DNA of 64,000 bases from Fibrobacterota bacterium (GTDB lineage: Bacteria > Fibrobacterota > Fibrobacteria > UBA11236): contig CANIEU010000005.1 in the NCBI GenBank assembly GCA_947466585.1, forward strand, positions 1 to 64,000, written 5' to 3'. Position numbers and translations under genes: made by a program. The notes below the pieces were generated by a model. It saw only the letters and a program-made list of their open reading frames with translations, did not search any database and was not told the origin of the DNA. Shown one piece after another: positions 35,174 through 42,477 of this stretch. The first letter of the stretch is position 1. Every line of letters starts with the position of its first letter.

Positions 35174-36154
35174 GTGACGGACATCCCGAACAGTACTGCA
35201 GCGCGCATGCAAGCCGCACGGTTTCGCGCGGATAAACTAGCCGCGCTGCGCGCCTACTTCGCCGCACAGAACGTGCTCGAAGTCGAAGCGCCTCTGCTCT
35301 CGCGCGGAGCTTCGCACGACGCCCACATCGGGGTTTTTCCCGTGCCCGATCCCACGCGCCCCGAAGGGGCAATGCGGTATCTTCAAACCTCGCCTGAGCC
35401 GCATCTGAAGCGGCTGTTGGCGCAGGGGTTCCCTGACATCTATTCCATCTGCAAAGCGTTCCGCCTCGAAGAGAACGGCGCGCGTCACAACTCCGAATTC
35501 ACCATGATCGAGTGGTACCGCCTCGGGTTCAAGCTGCGCCGCATGCTCGAAGAGACGGTGGAGGTCTGTGCCTTGGTCTCCGGGCCGCGCGAGATGGTGT
35601 CCCTCCTCTATGTGGAGACGTTCGTTGCGGTCACCGGTCTGCACCCACGTAAGGCCACGCGCGAGCAGTTTCTGGAACACCCGGTGTTCACCGCCAGGGG
35701 TTTCGCCGCGGAGGATTTATCGATCCTCTTTCCCGAAAAAACCGACGTTCTGAATTTTCTGATGTCCGAGGTGGTGGAGCCGTCCTTCGATCCGGCGAAG
35801 TTTACAGTGGTGCATCATTTCCCCATCGACTTGGCGGCGCAGGCCGAGCCCGACCAGGAAGAGCCGTTTCTGGCCCAGCGCTTCGAGGTTTATGCGGGCG
35901 GGATGGAACTCGCGAACGGGTACAAGGAGTTGATCGACACGCGTGAATACCGCACGCGGTTTACCGCGGAGAATGCGAAGCGCCTGGCGACCGGGAAGCT
36001 GGAAATTCCGTTACACGAAGAATTTTTCAAGGATTTGGGATCGGGACTTCCTGCCTGCGCCGGTGTCGCAGTGGGCTTCGACCGACTCGTGATGCTGGGC
36101 CTCGGCACAACCGACATCCGGGAAACACTGCTGTTCCCGTGGGATGCGGCGTAA
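35174..36154 (+). CDS. epmA: EF-P--(R)-beta-lysine ligase EpmA (PoxA/GenX)
   Basis: 326 aa class II lysyl-tRNA-synthetase-like ligase lacking the anticodon-binding domain. Motif 2 CKAFRLEENGARHNSEFTMIEWYR, and motif 3 GVAVGFDRLVMLGLG are clear; AGGMELANGYKELID is the substrate pocket. GTG at 35174 has GAGCAGGA upstream. It attaches beta-lysine to EF-P Lys34. Located immediately after the efp terminator. Convergent with the giant di-haem gene with only 19 nt between stops. Confidence 0.93.
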   Translation: MTDIPNSTAARMQAARFRADKLAALRAYFAAQNVLEVEAPLLSRGASHDAHIGVFPVPDPTRPEGAMRYLQTSPEPHLKRLLAQGFPDIYSICKAFRLEENGARHNSEFTMIEWYRLGFKLRRMLEETVEVCALVSGPREMVSLLYVETFVAVTGLHPRKATREQFLEHPVFTARGFAAEDLSILFPEKTDVLNFLMSEVVEPSFDPAKFTVVHHFPIDLAAQAEPDQEEPFLAQRFEVYAGGMELANGYKELIDTREYRTRFTAENAKRLATGKLEIPLHEEFFKDLGSGLPACAGVAVGFDRLVMLGLGTTDIRETLLFPWDAA

Positions 36155-36173
36155 GGGTTTTTAAGGGTTAGGG

Positions 36174-39100
36174 TTACGGGGTCAGCACGAACCGCTGTGC
36201 GTAACGGAATCCCGGAGTCTTGAGAGAGGCGAAAAACAGACCTTGAACGGAGCGAGCGCTTTGGCCGAGGCTGGTATCCCAACGGAACTGCGTTCTGTTT
36301 GAAGGCGAGTGCGTGGCGGGCAAAAGGCGCGCCACCAAGGTGCCTCGTGCGTCATGAATTTCAAGCACCACATTGAAAAGGGGCTTCGGCCAATTGAATT
36401 CCACCAGCGAATTCGTTTGGGAGACCGATAGGAAAGGCGACCGCGATACCGTGTACGGCTTGCCGGAAATGACGGGGAAGGGCGCGTCGCTTTGATCGAC
36501 CTGATTCAAAAAGGCAACGAGCTGAGTCTTTTCCTGCAAGGATAAATGCTGGGTTCTGCCGTGGTGATTCTCCATGTTTTGAGTGGTAATCACATCCATC
36601 AGCGTGTTCGCGGAACCATCGTGCAGGTACGGGCCTCCTTCCCACAGGCCTAGCAGGGAGGGCGTGTCCAACCCCGGTAAGGTTTTGCCCAACCGTTTTC
36701 CCGACGACGCCTTGAGAGTCCCCACATCCTGAAGTAAAAACCCTTCCTGCGTCAGCGTGCTGTTGTTGTAAATCAGCGGAGGCAAGGTGGGAATAGTGGT
36801 ATAGCCCAGCAGGGAAGGGCCACCGCTCCCGCTGTTGGTGTAGCGCGGGGGAACGTGACAGGCGGCGCATCCAACGTCCGGACGGTTGAACAGGGCTTCG
36901 CCGGCAAGCGCGTCTCCCGTGAGCTTGCCGGCGGACTCGCGATAGGGGCTGGGACGCGGGGTGATCAAGGATGTGACATACTCGCTCAACGCGTCCAGAT
37001 CCGGAGAAAATCCCGCCTTGGATCCGCCCAGCGCAGTATTACGCCCTCCATCCTGGAAATCATGATCGGACATAAAGCCCGTGCCGCCGAATTCGTTGCG
37101 TATGTCCTGTTCGAAATCCTGAACTTCATCGAAATTCGCAGACCAATGCAGGGGTCCTTGCGAAAGGCCTCCGCGCCCGAGCAGAGATATCGTACGGCGC
37201 AAACCCTCGCCCTTGTGGGTGAAATCCCAGACGCGTCTGTCGGTGCCGCCACCATCGAAATGGCAGACCACGCAGCTCATGTAACTGTCCTTCGCCATGC
37301 GAGGGTCGTCTGCGTTGTAAAAAACCTGTTTCCCCCGCAACACGTTGGGCGTCAGGTGTTCCGACTCCACGGTCCGGATCAGTGCCGTGCGGTTGATCTG
37401 GTTGCTTTTTCCAACGGTACTGACATCGTACACACCAACCTGCCGCGAGAGGTAGTAATGGATGAAAAGCAAACTGTCGTTGGACGAAAGCACGAGCCCA
37501 TCGGGTGCCAGTTCGTTCGGGGAGCCTGAAGAGACAACGGCCGAAATATTCTGACCATTGGCCCCGTTCAAAATATTGGTGTGGTTGGAAGCGCCGGTGG
37601 TGATGTATGCGAACTTTCCAGTGCGCGAAAAGGTGATCGCATTGGCGAGATTGCGGTTGTCGAAATCCATCCGCTGGGCCGGATCTTCCAAACCGGTTTC
37701 AACCTGTATTTGCCCGATGGCTGTACGCACGGTGTTTTGGAAGCTCAAGGGAACCGCGCGGCCCGCTTCGGTGGAAAGCAGTCCGCGATGGACGTTGTCC
37801 TTCAGGAACGGTACCCATGCATTACGACCGTCGGGGGTGAAAGTCACTGCGGCCACCGCATTCGGGACGCCTCCGCCTCCGGTCGGCGTATCCATGTCGT
37901 CGTCGTAGGCCAAGTCGATGGTTCGGAGCAAGCCGAAGGGCTCTACCTGCACTTCCGCCACCATGCCCTTTTCATTACCGGATACGTAGCGGGACACGTA
38001 AATCCGTAGGCCGTCTCCGCTAATGGAAACACCACGGGCGGAAGGGAAAAGTGGGAGGCTGTTCGTGACCGTAAGCGTTTTCGCGCTGATTTGCAGCAAG
38101 GTGCCCGTTGCCTCCAGAGTCACGTATGCCGTGGTATCCCCGGGAGCGAATACGATTCCGAAAGGGCGGGAGGATTTCGGGAGTTGGATGATACGGATGG
38201 GCTCACCGTTTTCGGCATCGATCAAAGTGATGGTCGCGTCGTCCTGGTTCGTCACCCAGATGCGTTCGTTAAAATCCAGTGCCAGGGTGCGTGGATTTGT
38301 GCCCACAGGAATCTCGCGTATACGGCCCAGCGTGGTCGCGTTTGAAACCGAAATCGAATTGTTGTCGGCATTCACGTTCCAAATGTGTTTGAACCGAGCA
38401 TCGAGCAGGATGGTCGAAGAATTCCGCGCGCGCATGGGAACGGGCGGATACAGGGTGGTATGCCGGATCGAGAGTCCGCCGATCAATTCACCATTAATGC
38501 GCGCGAACACGTTATAGGACCCGCGCTTGTTGTAGGCATGCCGTACGATCGTCTGACCCAGCTCGTACGGGAGTTCCCTGCCGTCGCCCAGTTCCCACGA
38601 GACACCGGTTGTGATGGGGACCTGGCAACTTACGGAGAACGTCACGCTATCGCCCACCCAAGAGTCTGTGGGGCCATTGATGTGGCAGTCGGAGCGGTCA
38701 CCCGTGGTAAAGGTGCTGCGAAAGTTTCGGGTGGAAGGGTTACCCACGTAATCGCGCACGCCTCCCGCCCGAACGAGTACTTCGTATTGGGTGTTGGGTT
38801 TCAGCAACGAAAGCGGGTGGAAGTTAATGATGGCGGTCTGGTGTGACAACAATCCGGGTAGGGTGTCGCCGCCGACTTCGCGTACCACAATATTTTTCAG
38901 CGTAACGCTTTGCCCTTCGATCTGATCGGTAAAGGTGAGGCCGATGCGGGACGTTGTCGCTTGTCGCGTCGATCCGTCCACGGGAATGACCATGTTCACT
39001 TCGGGACCGAGCGTATCCCGTCCGGCTTGGTGGACGATGAGTCCGCTGCCGTAACCGGGGTAGTTGTGATGATCGTTGCCCGCGAACACGAGATTGCCCA

Positions 39101-40106
39101 GCGGCGTCGGAAATCCTTCGTCCGCCTGACCCGCGGTGAACACGCCGACCACCGGAAAATCGGGGTTGTTCATGTCAATTTTTTTAACGCCGCCCACTCC
39201 GCCGACGAAGGCATAGCCATCGGCGAAATTGACGTAGCCGCCTCCGCCGTTTTCGGTGATGAAGGGTTTGCCGATGCGCACGACGTGATCCGGGTGGGTT
39301 AGGTCGTAAACCACGGCCGCATTCTCGGGCCGGTTGCGGGCTCCCAGCACGAGGCGGTATCCGTTGACCATGGAGGCGTAGGAGGAGACCTCCCGCACCG
39401 TGGAGAGAAGTTTCGGGTTCACCGGGTCGCTGATATCCAGTACCGAAACGCCTGAGGGGCCGTCGTCGAACCCGGTTAGAACGAGCATGTTGCCGATGGC
39501 GTGGGTGGCTCCCACGCGAAACCCACCGAGTTCGTTGATGGGCACTTTTTTCAAAAATACCGGGTGGAGAGGGTCGAGGGCGTCTGCGATGTACAGCCCG
39601 TTGTCGGTTCCCCCTGCATACAAATACCGACCCTGCCAATGCGTCCACCAAATGGCGTTATTGTAATCGCGATTGTGGGCATCGGGAAACTCGAGGGCGC
39701 TTATAAAGGTGAACTTCCTTCCTGGTCCCAATTTCCAGAACTGAACGCCCGTATAGGCTTGCACGACGATGGTATCTCCGCGAAAACCCCAACCGTGCGA
39801 TTCGCGCAACTCGAACGCCGGCCCGCTGTCGGTGCTCCACCAGGTTTCCGGCTCACTCGGGTTGGTGAGATCGATGGAGACCAGCATGCCATTCTTATAC
39901 CCGCCGTCAGGTGCGGTGACGCCGATCAGTCTGCCATGGCTCATTGCCACTTGCGAAAAGCCGTAGCGTGCAGTGACCGTGCCGACGGTCATTCCGACTT
40001 GGTCGGGCCGGTAATCGGTGTTTGGCAAGGACTCACTGAAGGCCATGCCTATCAGCATGATCAGAACAAAAAGTCCTCCCAAAAATTTTGTGCGTAAAAC
40101 GGTCAT
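36174..40106 (-). CDS. Giant secreted propeller protein with two c-type haem sites
   Basis: 1310 aa. Signal segment at about 8-24. The N-terminal half has LVIVD-type propeller repeats (GLYIADALDPLHPVFLKKV, GVSVLDISDPVNPKLLSTV), then an Ig-like SbsA-type domain (about 370-465) and a PKD-like domain (GVSWELGDGRELP). A YVTN propeller follows (about 590-930; IPVGTNPRTLALDFNERIWV). Haem motifs CVVCH at 945-949 and CAACH at 1080-1084, with the distal GGPYLHDGSANTLMDV, match di-haem cytochrome c peroxidase/MauG-like domains. The tail (EIHDARGTLVARLL) resembles a sorting domain. Probably an outer-surface redox protein; partner unknown. Confidence 0.82.
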   Translation of the reverse strand: MTVLRTKFLGGLFVLIMLIGMAFSESLPNTDYRPDQVGMTVGTVTARYGFSQVAMSHGRLIGVTAPDGGYKNGMLVSIDLTNPSEPETWWSTDSGPAFELRESHGWGFRGDTIVVQAYTGVQFWKLGPGRKFTFISALEFPDAHNRDYNNAIWWTHWQGRYLYAGGTDNGLYIADALDPLHPVFLKKVPINELGGFRVGATHAIGNMLVLTGFDDGPSGVSVLDISDPVNPKLLSTVREVSSYASMVNGYRLVLGARNRPENAAVVYDLTHPDHVVRIGKPFITENGGGGYVNFADGYAFVGGVGGVKKIDMNNPDFPVVGVFTAGQADEGFPTPLGNLVFAGNDHHNYPGYGSGLIVHQAGRDTLGPEVNMVIPVDGSTRQATTSRIGLTFTDQIEGQSVTLKNIVVREVGGDTLPGLLSHQTAIINFHPLSLLKPNTQYEVLVRAGGVRDYVGNPSTRNFRSTFTTGDRSDCHINGPTDSWVGDSVTFSVSCQVPITTGVSWELGDGRELPYELGQTIVRHAYNKRGSYNVFARINGELIGGLSIRHTTLYPPVPMRARNSSTILLDARFKHIWNVNADNNSISVSNATTLGRIREIPVGTNPRTLALDFNERIWVTNQDDATITLIDAENGEPIRIIQLPKSSRPFGIVFAPGDTTAYVTLEATGTLLQISAKTLTVTNSLPLFPSARGVSISGDGLRIYVSRYVSGNEKGMVAEVQVEPFGLLRTIDLAYDDDMDTPTGGGGVPNAVAAVTFTPDGRNAWVPFLKDNVHRGLLSTEAGRAVPLSFQNTVRTAIGQIQVETGLEDPAQRMDFDNRNLANAITFSRTGKFAYITTGASNHTNILNGANGQNISAVVSSGSPNELAPDGLVLSSNDSLLFIHYYLSRQVGVYDVSTVGKSNQINRTALIRTVESEHLTPNVLRGKQVFYNADDPRMAKDSYMSCVVCHFDGGGTDRRVWDFTHKGEGLRRTISLLGRGGLSQGPLHWSANFDEVQDFEQDIRNEFGGTGFMSDHDFQDGGRNTALGGSKAGFSPDLDALSEYVTSLITPRPSPYRESAGKLTGDALAGEALFNRPDVGCAACHVPPRYTNSGSGGPSLLGYTTIPTLPPLIYNNSTLTQEGFLLQDVGTLKASSGKRLGKTLPGLDTPSLLGLWEGGPYLHDGSANTLMDVITTQNMENHHGRTQHLSLQEKTQLVAFLNQVDQSDAPFPVISGKPYTVSRSPFLSVSQTNSLVEFNWPKPLFNVVLEIHDARGTLVARLLPATHSPSNRTQFRWDTSLGQSARSVQGLFFASLKTPGFRYAQRFVLTP

Positions 40107-40390
40107 GGCGAAGTTTTGTTCATATTCGTTTCAACGTTTACGATCACCAGTTTGAAAGACCAAGGCTCAGGACGCGACCCTTCGAGATTCTGCAGGCAAT
40201 AAAACCTCGAATTTGGGCTCAATAGGACACCAGACGACGAATTTGGGAAATTTGGGAAATTTTGGAAAAGCCTTTCCCGGATTTCCCCCATTTATCGCCT
40301 GAAATTGTACAACCATTTGGGGCCCATCCCGTTATCGGAAGGCACAGATTTTAGGGGAAATCCGGCAATCCTAGGATCCGTTGCTTGGCG
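40107..40390. other. Gene-free stretch upstream of the di-haem gene and toxin-antitoxin pair
   Basis: With the operator at its right end it separates divergent genes by 309 nt. It contains TTTGGGAAA as adjacent direct repeats (40242-40250, 40251-40259) and CGAATTTGGG twice (40208-40217, 40238-40247), then a TTTCCC complement near 40273. I see no gene or RNA in it. It presumably holds the promoter of the minus-strand gene. Confidence 0.55.
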
Positions 40391-40408
40391 GTATAACTTT
40401 GGTTATAC
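40391..40408 (+). promoter_or_regulatory. Palindromic operator overlapping the antitoxin promoter
   Basis: GTATAAC-TTTG-GTTATAC is a perfect 7-bp inverted repeat ending 7 nt before the antitoxin ATG; GTTATAC may also serve as the -10 element. Ribbon-helix-helix antitoxins usually autoregulate through such a site. Confidence 0.65.
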
Positions 40409-40415
40409 TTTTGGT

Positions 40416-40664
40416 ATGAAAACCGCCATTTCCATCCCTGACGATGTTTTTGCCGAATTCGAGGTGCTGGCCAAGGAGCGCGGCCTGTCGCGCAGCCGGA
40501 TTTACGTGTTGGCCTTGAGTGCGTTCCTGGAGAAGGAGCGTGACGCCAAAATCACAGGGCAGTTGAACGCGATTTATTCCAAGGAGAAGAACGACCTCGA
40601 TCCCGGGTTGCATCGGGCCCAGGCCAAGACGTTTTACGAGAACACAAAGGATGATGTGTGGTAA
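40416..40664 (+). CDS. Ribbon-helix-helix antitoxin (MazE/CopG-like)
   Basis: 82 aa. MKTAISIPDDVFAEFEVLAKERGLSRSRIYVLALSAFL is a CopG/RHH DNA-binding domain at residues 1-38; the C-terminal half (LHRAQAKTFYENTKDDVW) would be the toxin-neutralising tail. Its last codons overlap the toxin start by 7 nt. Start ATG 40416 directly follows the palindromic operator. It is co-transcribed with the downstream MazF-like toxin. Confidence 0.86.
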   Translation: MKTAISIPDDVFAEFEVLAKERGLSRSRIYVLALSAFLEKERDAKITGQLNAIYSKEKNDLDPGLHRAQAKTFYENTKDDVW

Positions 40665-41017
40665 GGGGGGATCACGAGATCCGCTGGGGGGATATTTGGT
40701 GGGCGGATCTGGGAGAACCCGAGTGCTCCGAGCCCGGGTATCGGCGTCCTGTTCTGGTGGTTCAGGCGAATGGTTTCAACCAATCGATGATGAACACCGT
40801 GGTTTTGGTTTCGCTGACGCGCAACCTTTCGCGAGCCGCTTCGCCGGGGAACGTGCTGCTTCCCAAGAGTAAGTCCGGATTGCCGCACGATTCGGTTGCG
40901 AACGTGACCCAGGTTTCGACGCAAGACAAGAGTGTATTGGCAGAGCGATGCGGACGTTTGGATCCGGCCCTCATGCAGCGCGTCGGGGAGGGGCTGAAGT
41001 TGGTGTTGGGGTTATAG
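40658..41017 (+). CDS. mazF: MazF/PemK-family mRNA interferase toxin
   Basis: 119 aa with IRWGDIWWADLGEPECSEPGYRRPVLVVQANGFN, the standard MazF/PemK beta-barrel opening, and the central TVVLVSLTRNL. GTG start overlaps the antitoxin stop, giving translational coupling. It cleaves RNA at short motifs when free of antitoxin; sequence specificity cannot be read. It sits next to an IS3-family element in what appears to be a small accessory insertion. Confidence 0.9.
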   Translation: MVRGDHEIRWGDIWWADLGEPECSEPGYRRPVLVVQANGFNQSMMNTVVLVSLTRNLSRAASPGNVLLPKSKSGLPHDSVANVTQVSTQDKSVLAERCGRLDPALMQRVGEGLKLVLGL

Positions 41018-41087
41018 GGAATTCAGATCGAGATCGTGTGGGTCGCGCGAGGTTCGGTTCGCTTCGGTTCGAGTACCCTGGTCCCGC

Positions 41088-41103
41088 CCCCGCCTTCGCG
41101 GGG
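41088..41103. repeat. Short CTTC-loop hairpin (CCCCGC-CTTC-GCGGGG)
   Basis: Perfect 6-bp stem with CTTC loop between mazF and the IS element. A second, similar hairpin is at 42332-42351 on the far side of the element. These resemble REP-type CGCCTTCGCG elements of proteobacteria. Confidence 0.75.
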
Positions 41104-41196
41104 TTAAACTGCGGCGCGGCGTGAACACGGATACTTACCGGACCACCCTTTCCACATTCACTTGCACTTCCTGAAAAACTGCTCGGAACAGAATAA

Positions 41197-42181
41197 TGGA
41201 GTTCCCAGGATTTCGTGGACACTTTCTGACCCTCAACCGACATGAGCGGCCTCATACTGCTCCGGGCTGACTCCACCAAGATGGCTATGACGTCTGGTGC
41301 TGTTGTAGAATGCAATGTAGCCCGCGATATCAGCGGTCGCCAAGTCTCGGTTCCTGTAGATCAATTTTTTGATCCGTTCCTTCTTTAGACTGGCAAAGTA
41401 GGCCTCGACCACAGCGTTGTCATAGCAGTTACCCTTCCGGCTCATGCTAGGCTCGAGCCTGTTCGTACGGCAGAACCTCCGCCAAGCATCGCTGCTAAAC
41501 TGAGAACCTTGATCCGAGTGGATGATGGTTCCTTTCGGCCGCCGAGTTTGAACGGCCTTGAGAAGGGCATCGAGCACCAGTTCAGGCCGCATTGAGGGCG
41601 AAACAGCCCAGCCCACGACCTTGCGCGAGAACAGGTCTATCACGACAGCCAGGTAGAGCCAACCTTGCCATGTGCGGATGTAGGTAATGTCCGTGACCCA
41701 TGCGCGGTTCGGCTGGCTGACACTGAACTGACGTTTCAGGTGGTTCGGAACTAGTACCGCAGGCTTCCCGACCGTCCATCGGCGAGTCCGGTAGCCATGT
41801 AGCGCTTTCAAGCCAGCTTCCCGCATGAGGCGGGTCACTCGATGTTTACTGCAAGTTTCTCCAGCCTCACGTAAATCCAAGAACACACGCGGTGCCCCAT
41901 AAATCCCTTGGCTTGCCTTGTAGGATGCCCGAATCAGGCGAAGCAATCGCGCGTCTTCAAGACCACGATCCGATACCGGCTTCTTCAGCCATTTGTAGTA
42001 GCCGCTGCGGGTTACGCCAAGTACGCGACACATGACATCAACAGGAAATTTGGACTGATGACTCTTAATGAATTCGTAGGCCTTACGAATACTGCCGTAT
42101 CGTTGCTGCGCAGGCATGTGGACCTCCTAAAAATGGCAACATAATTGCCCTTAGACTGTCCACAAAATCCTGGGAACTCCA
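41197..42181 (-). mobile_element. Short IS3-family insertion sequence (985 bp)
   Basis: 25-bp terminal inverted repeats at 41197-41221 and 42157-42181 (TGGAGTTCCCAGGATTT...) differ at one position and have TG/CA ends. The interior holds only the orfB-type transposase. No matching target-site duplication is evident: the flanks are TAA and AAC. Usual IS3-family elements are 1.2-1.5 kb with an additional orfA, which this one lacks. Confidence 0.88.
41233..42117 (-). CDS. IS3-family transposase (OrfB, DDE)
   Basis: 294 aa. The N-terminal HTH_21 region (VDVMCRVLGVTRSGYYKWLKKP, YKASQGIYGAPRVFLDL) precedes an rve integrase core with the acidic triad in WVTDITYI, IHSDQGSQF and NAVVEAYFASLKKE. The C-terminus YNSTRRHSHLGGVSPEQYE is standard. 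A strong AGGAGGT lies 6 nt before the ATG, so the protein is translated alone without the usual -1 frameshift from orfA. It looks intact. Confidence 0.95.
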   Translation of the reverse strand: MPAQQRYGSIRKAYEFIKSHQSKFPVDVMCRVLGVTRSGYYKWLKKPVSDRGLEDARLLRLIRASYKASQGIYGAPRVFLDLREAGETCSKHRVTRLMREAGLKALHGYRTRRWTVGKPAVLVPNHLKRQFSVSQPNRAWVTDITYIRTWQGWLYLAVVIDLFSRKVVGWAVSPSMRPELVLDALLKAVQTRRPKGTIIHSDQGSQFSSDAWRRFCRTNRLEPSMSRKGNCYDNAVVEAYFASLKKERIKKLIYRNRDLATADIAGYIAFYNSTRRHSHLGGVSPEQYEAAHVG

Positions 42182-42477
42182 AACTGGGGCAGTCCGCAAT
42201 ATTTTCCTTACTCTTGCTCATATTCATCCTCAGATTTATTTGGGAAACTGAAAAAACCGTTAAGGATTCAGCAAGTGCACAGGGCGGGGAAGTAGTGCAA
42301 GCCCGATTTCCAGCAAGACGTTGCCGACTGGATTCCCGCCTTCGCGGGAATGACGGATGTGGGTCGAAGTTCTCTTAATTTCACCCTTGTGCACCAAGCA
42401 AAACACAAGCGGCCCGTCTTTCGACGAGCCGCTTGTGAGTCAACTAGGAGTCCCGAACAGCCGAAAGGCCGTCGGAG
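42182..42477. other. Gene-free stretch between IS element and pyc
   Basis: 296 nt. It contains the hairpin ATTCCCGC-CTTC-GCGGGAAT (42332-42351) and a terminator near pyc (listed separately). I see no coding region. Confidence 0.6.
42404..42437 (-). terminator. Terminator hairpin downstream of pyc
   Basis: CACAAGCGGC (42404-42413) pairs with GCCGCTTGTG (42428-42437), and the interior CGTC/GACG pair extends the stem with one mismatch and a TTTC loop. On the minus strand it is followed by TTTTGC. Lies 40 nt beyond the pyc stop. Confidence 0.75.

Noticed and set aside
41194-42184. Target-site duplication of the IS element
   Set aside because: Flanking triplets TAA and AAC differ, and other offsets give no match.
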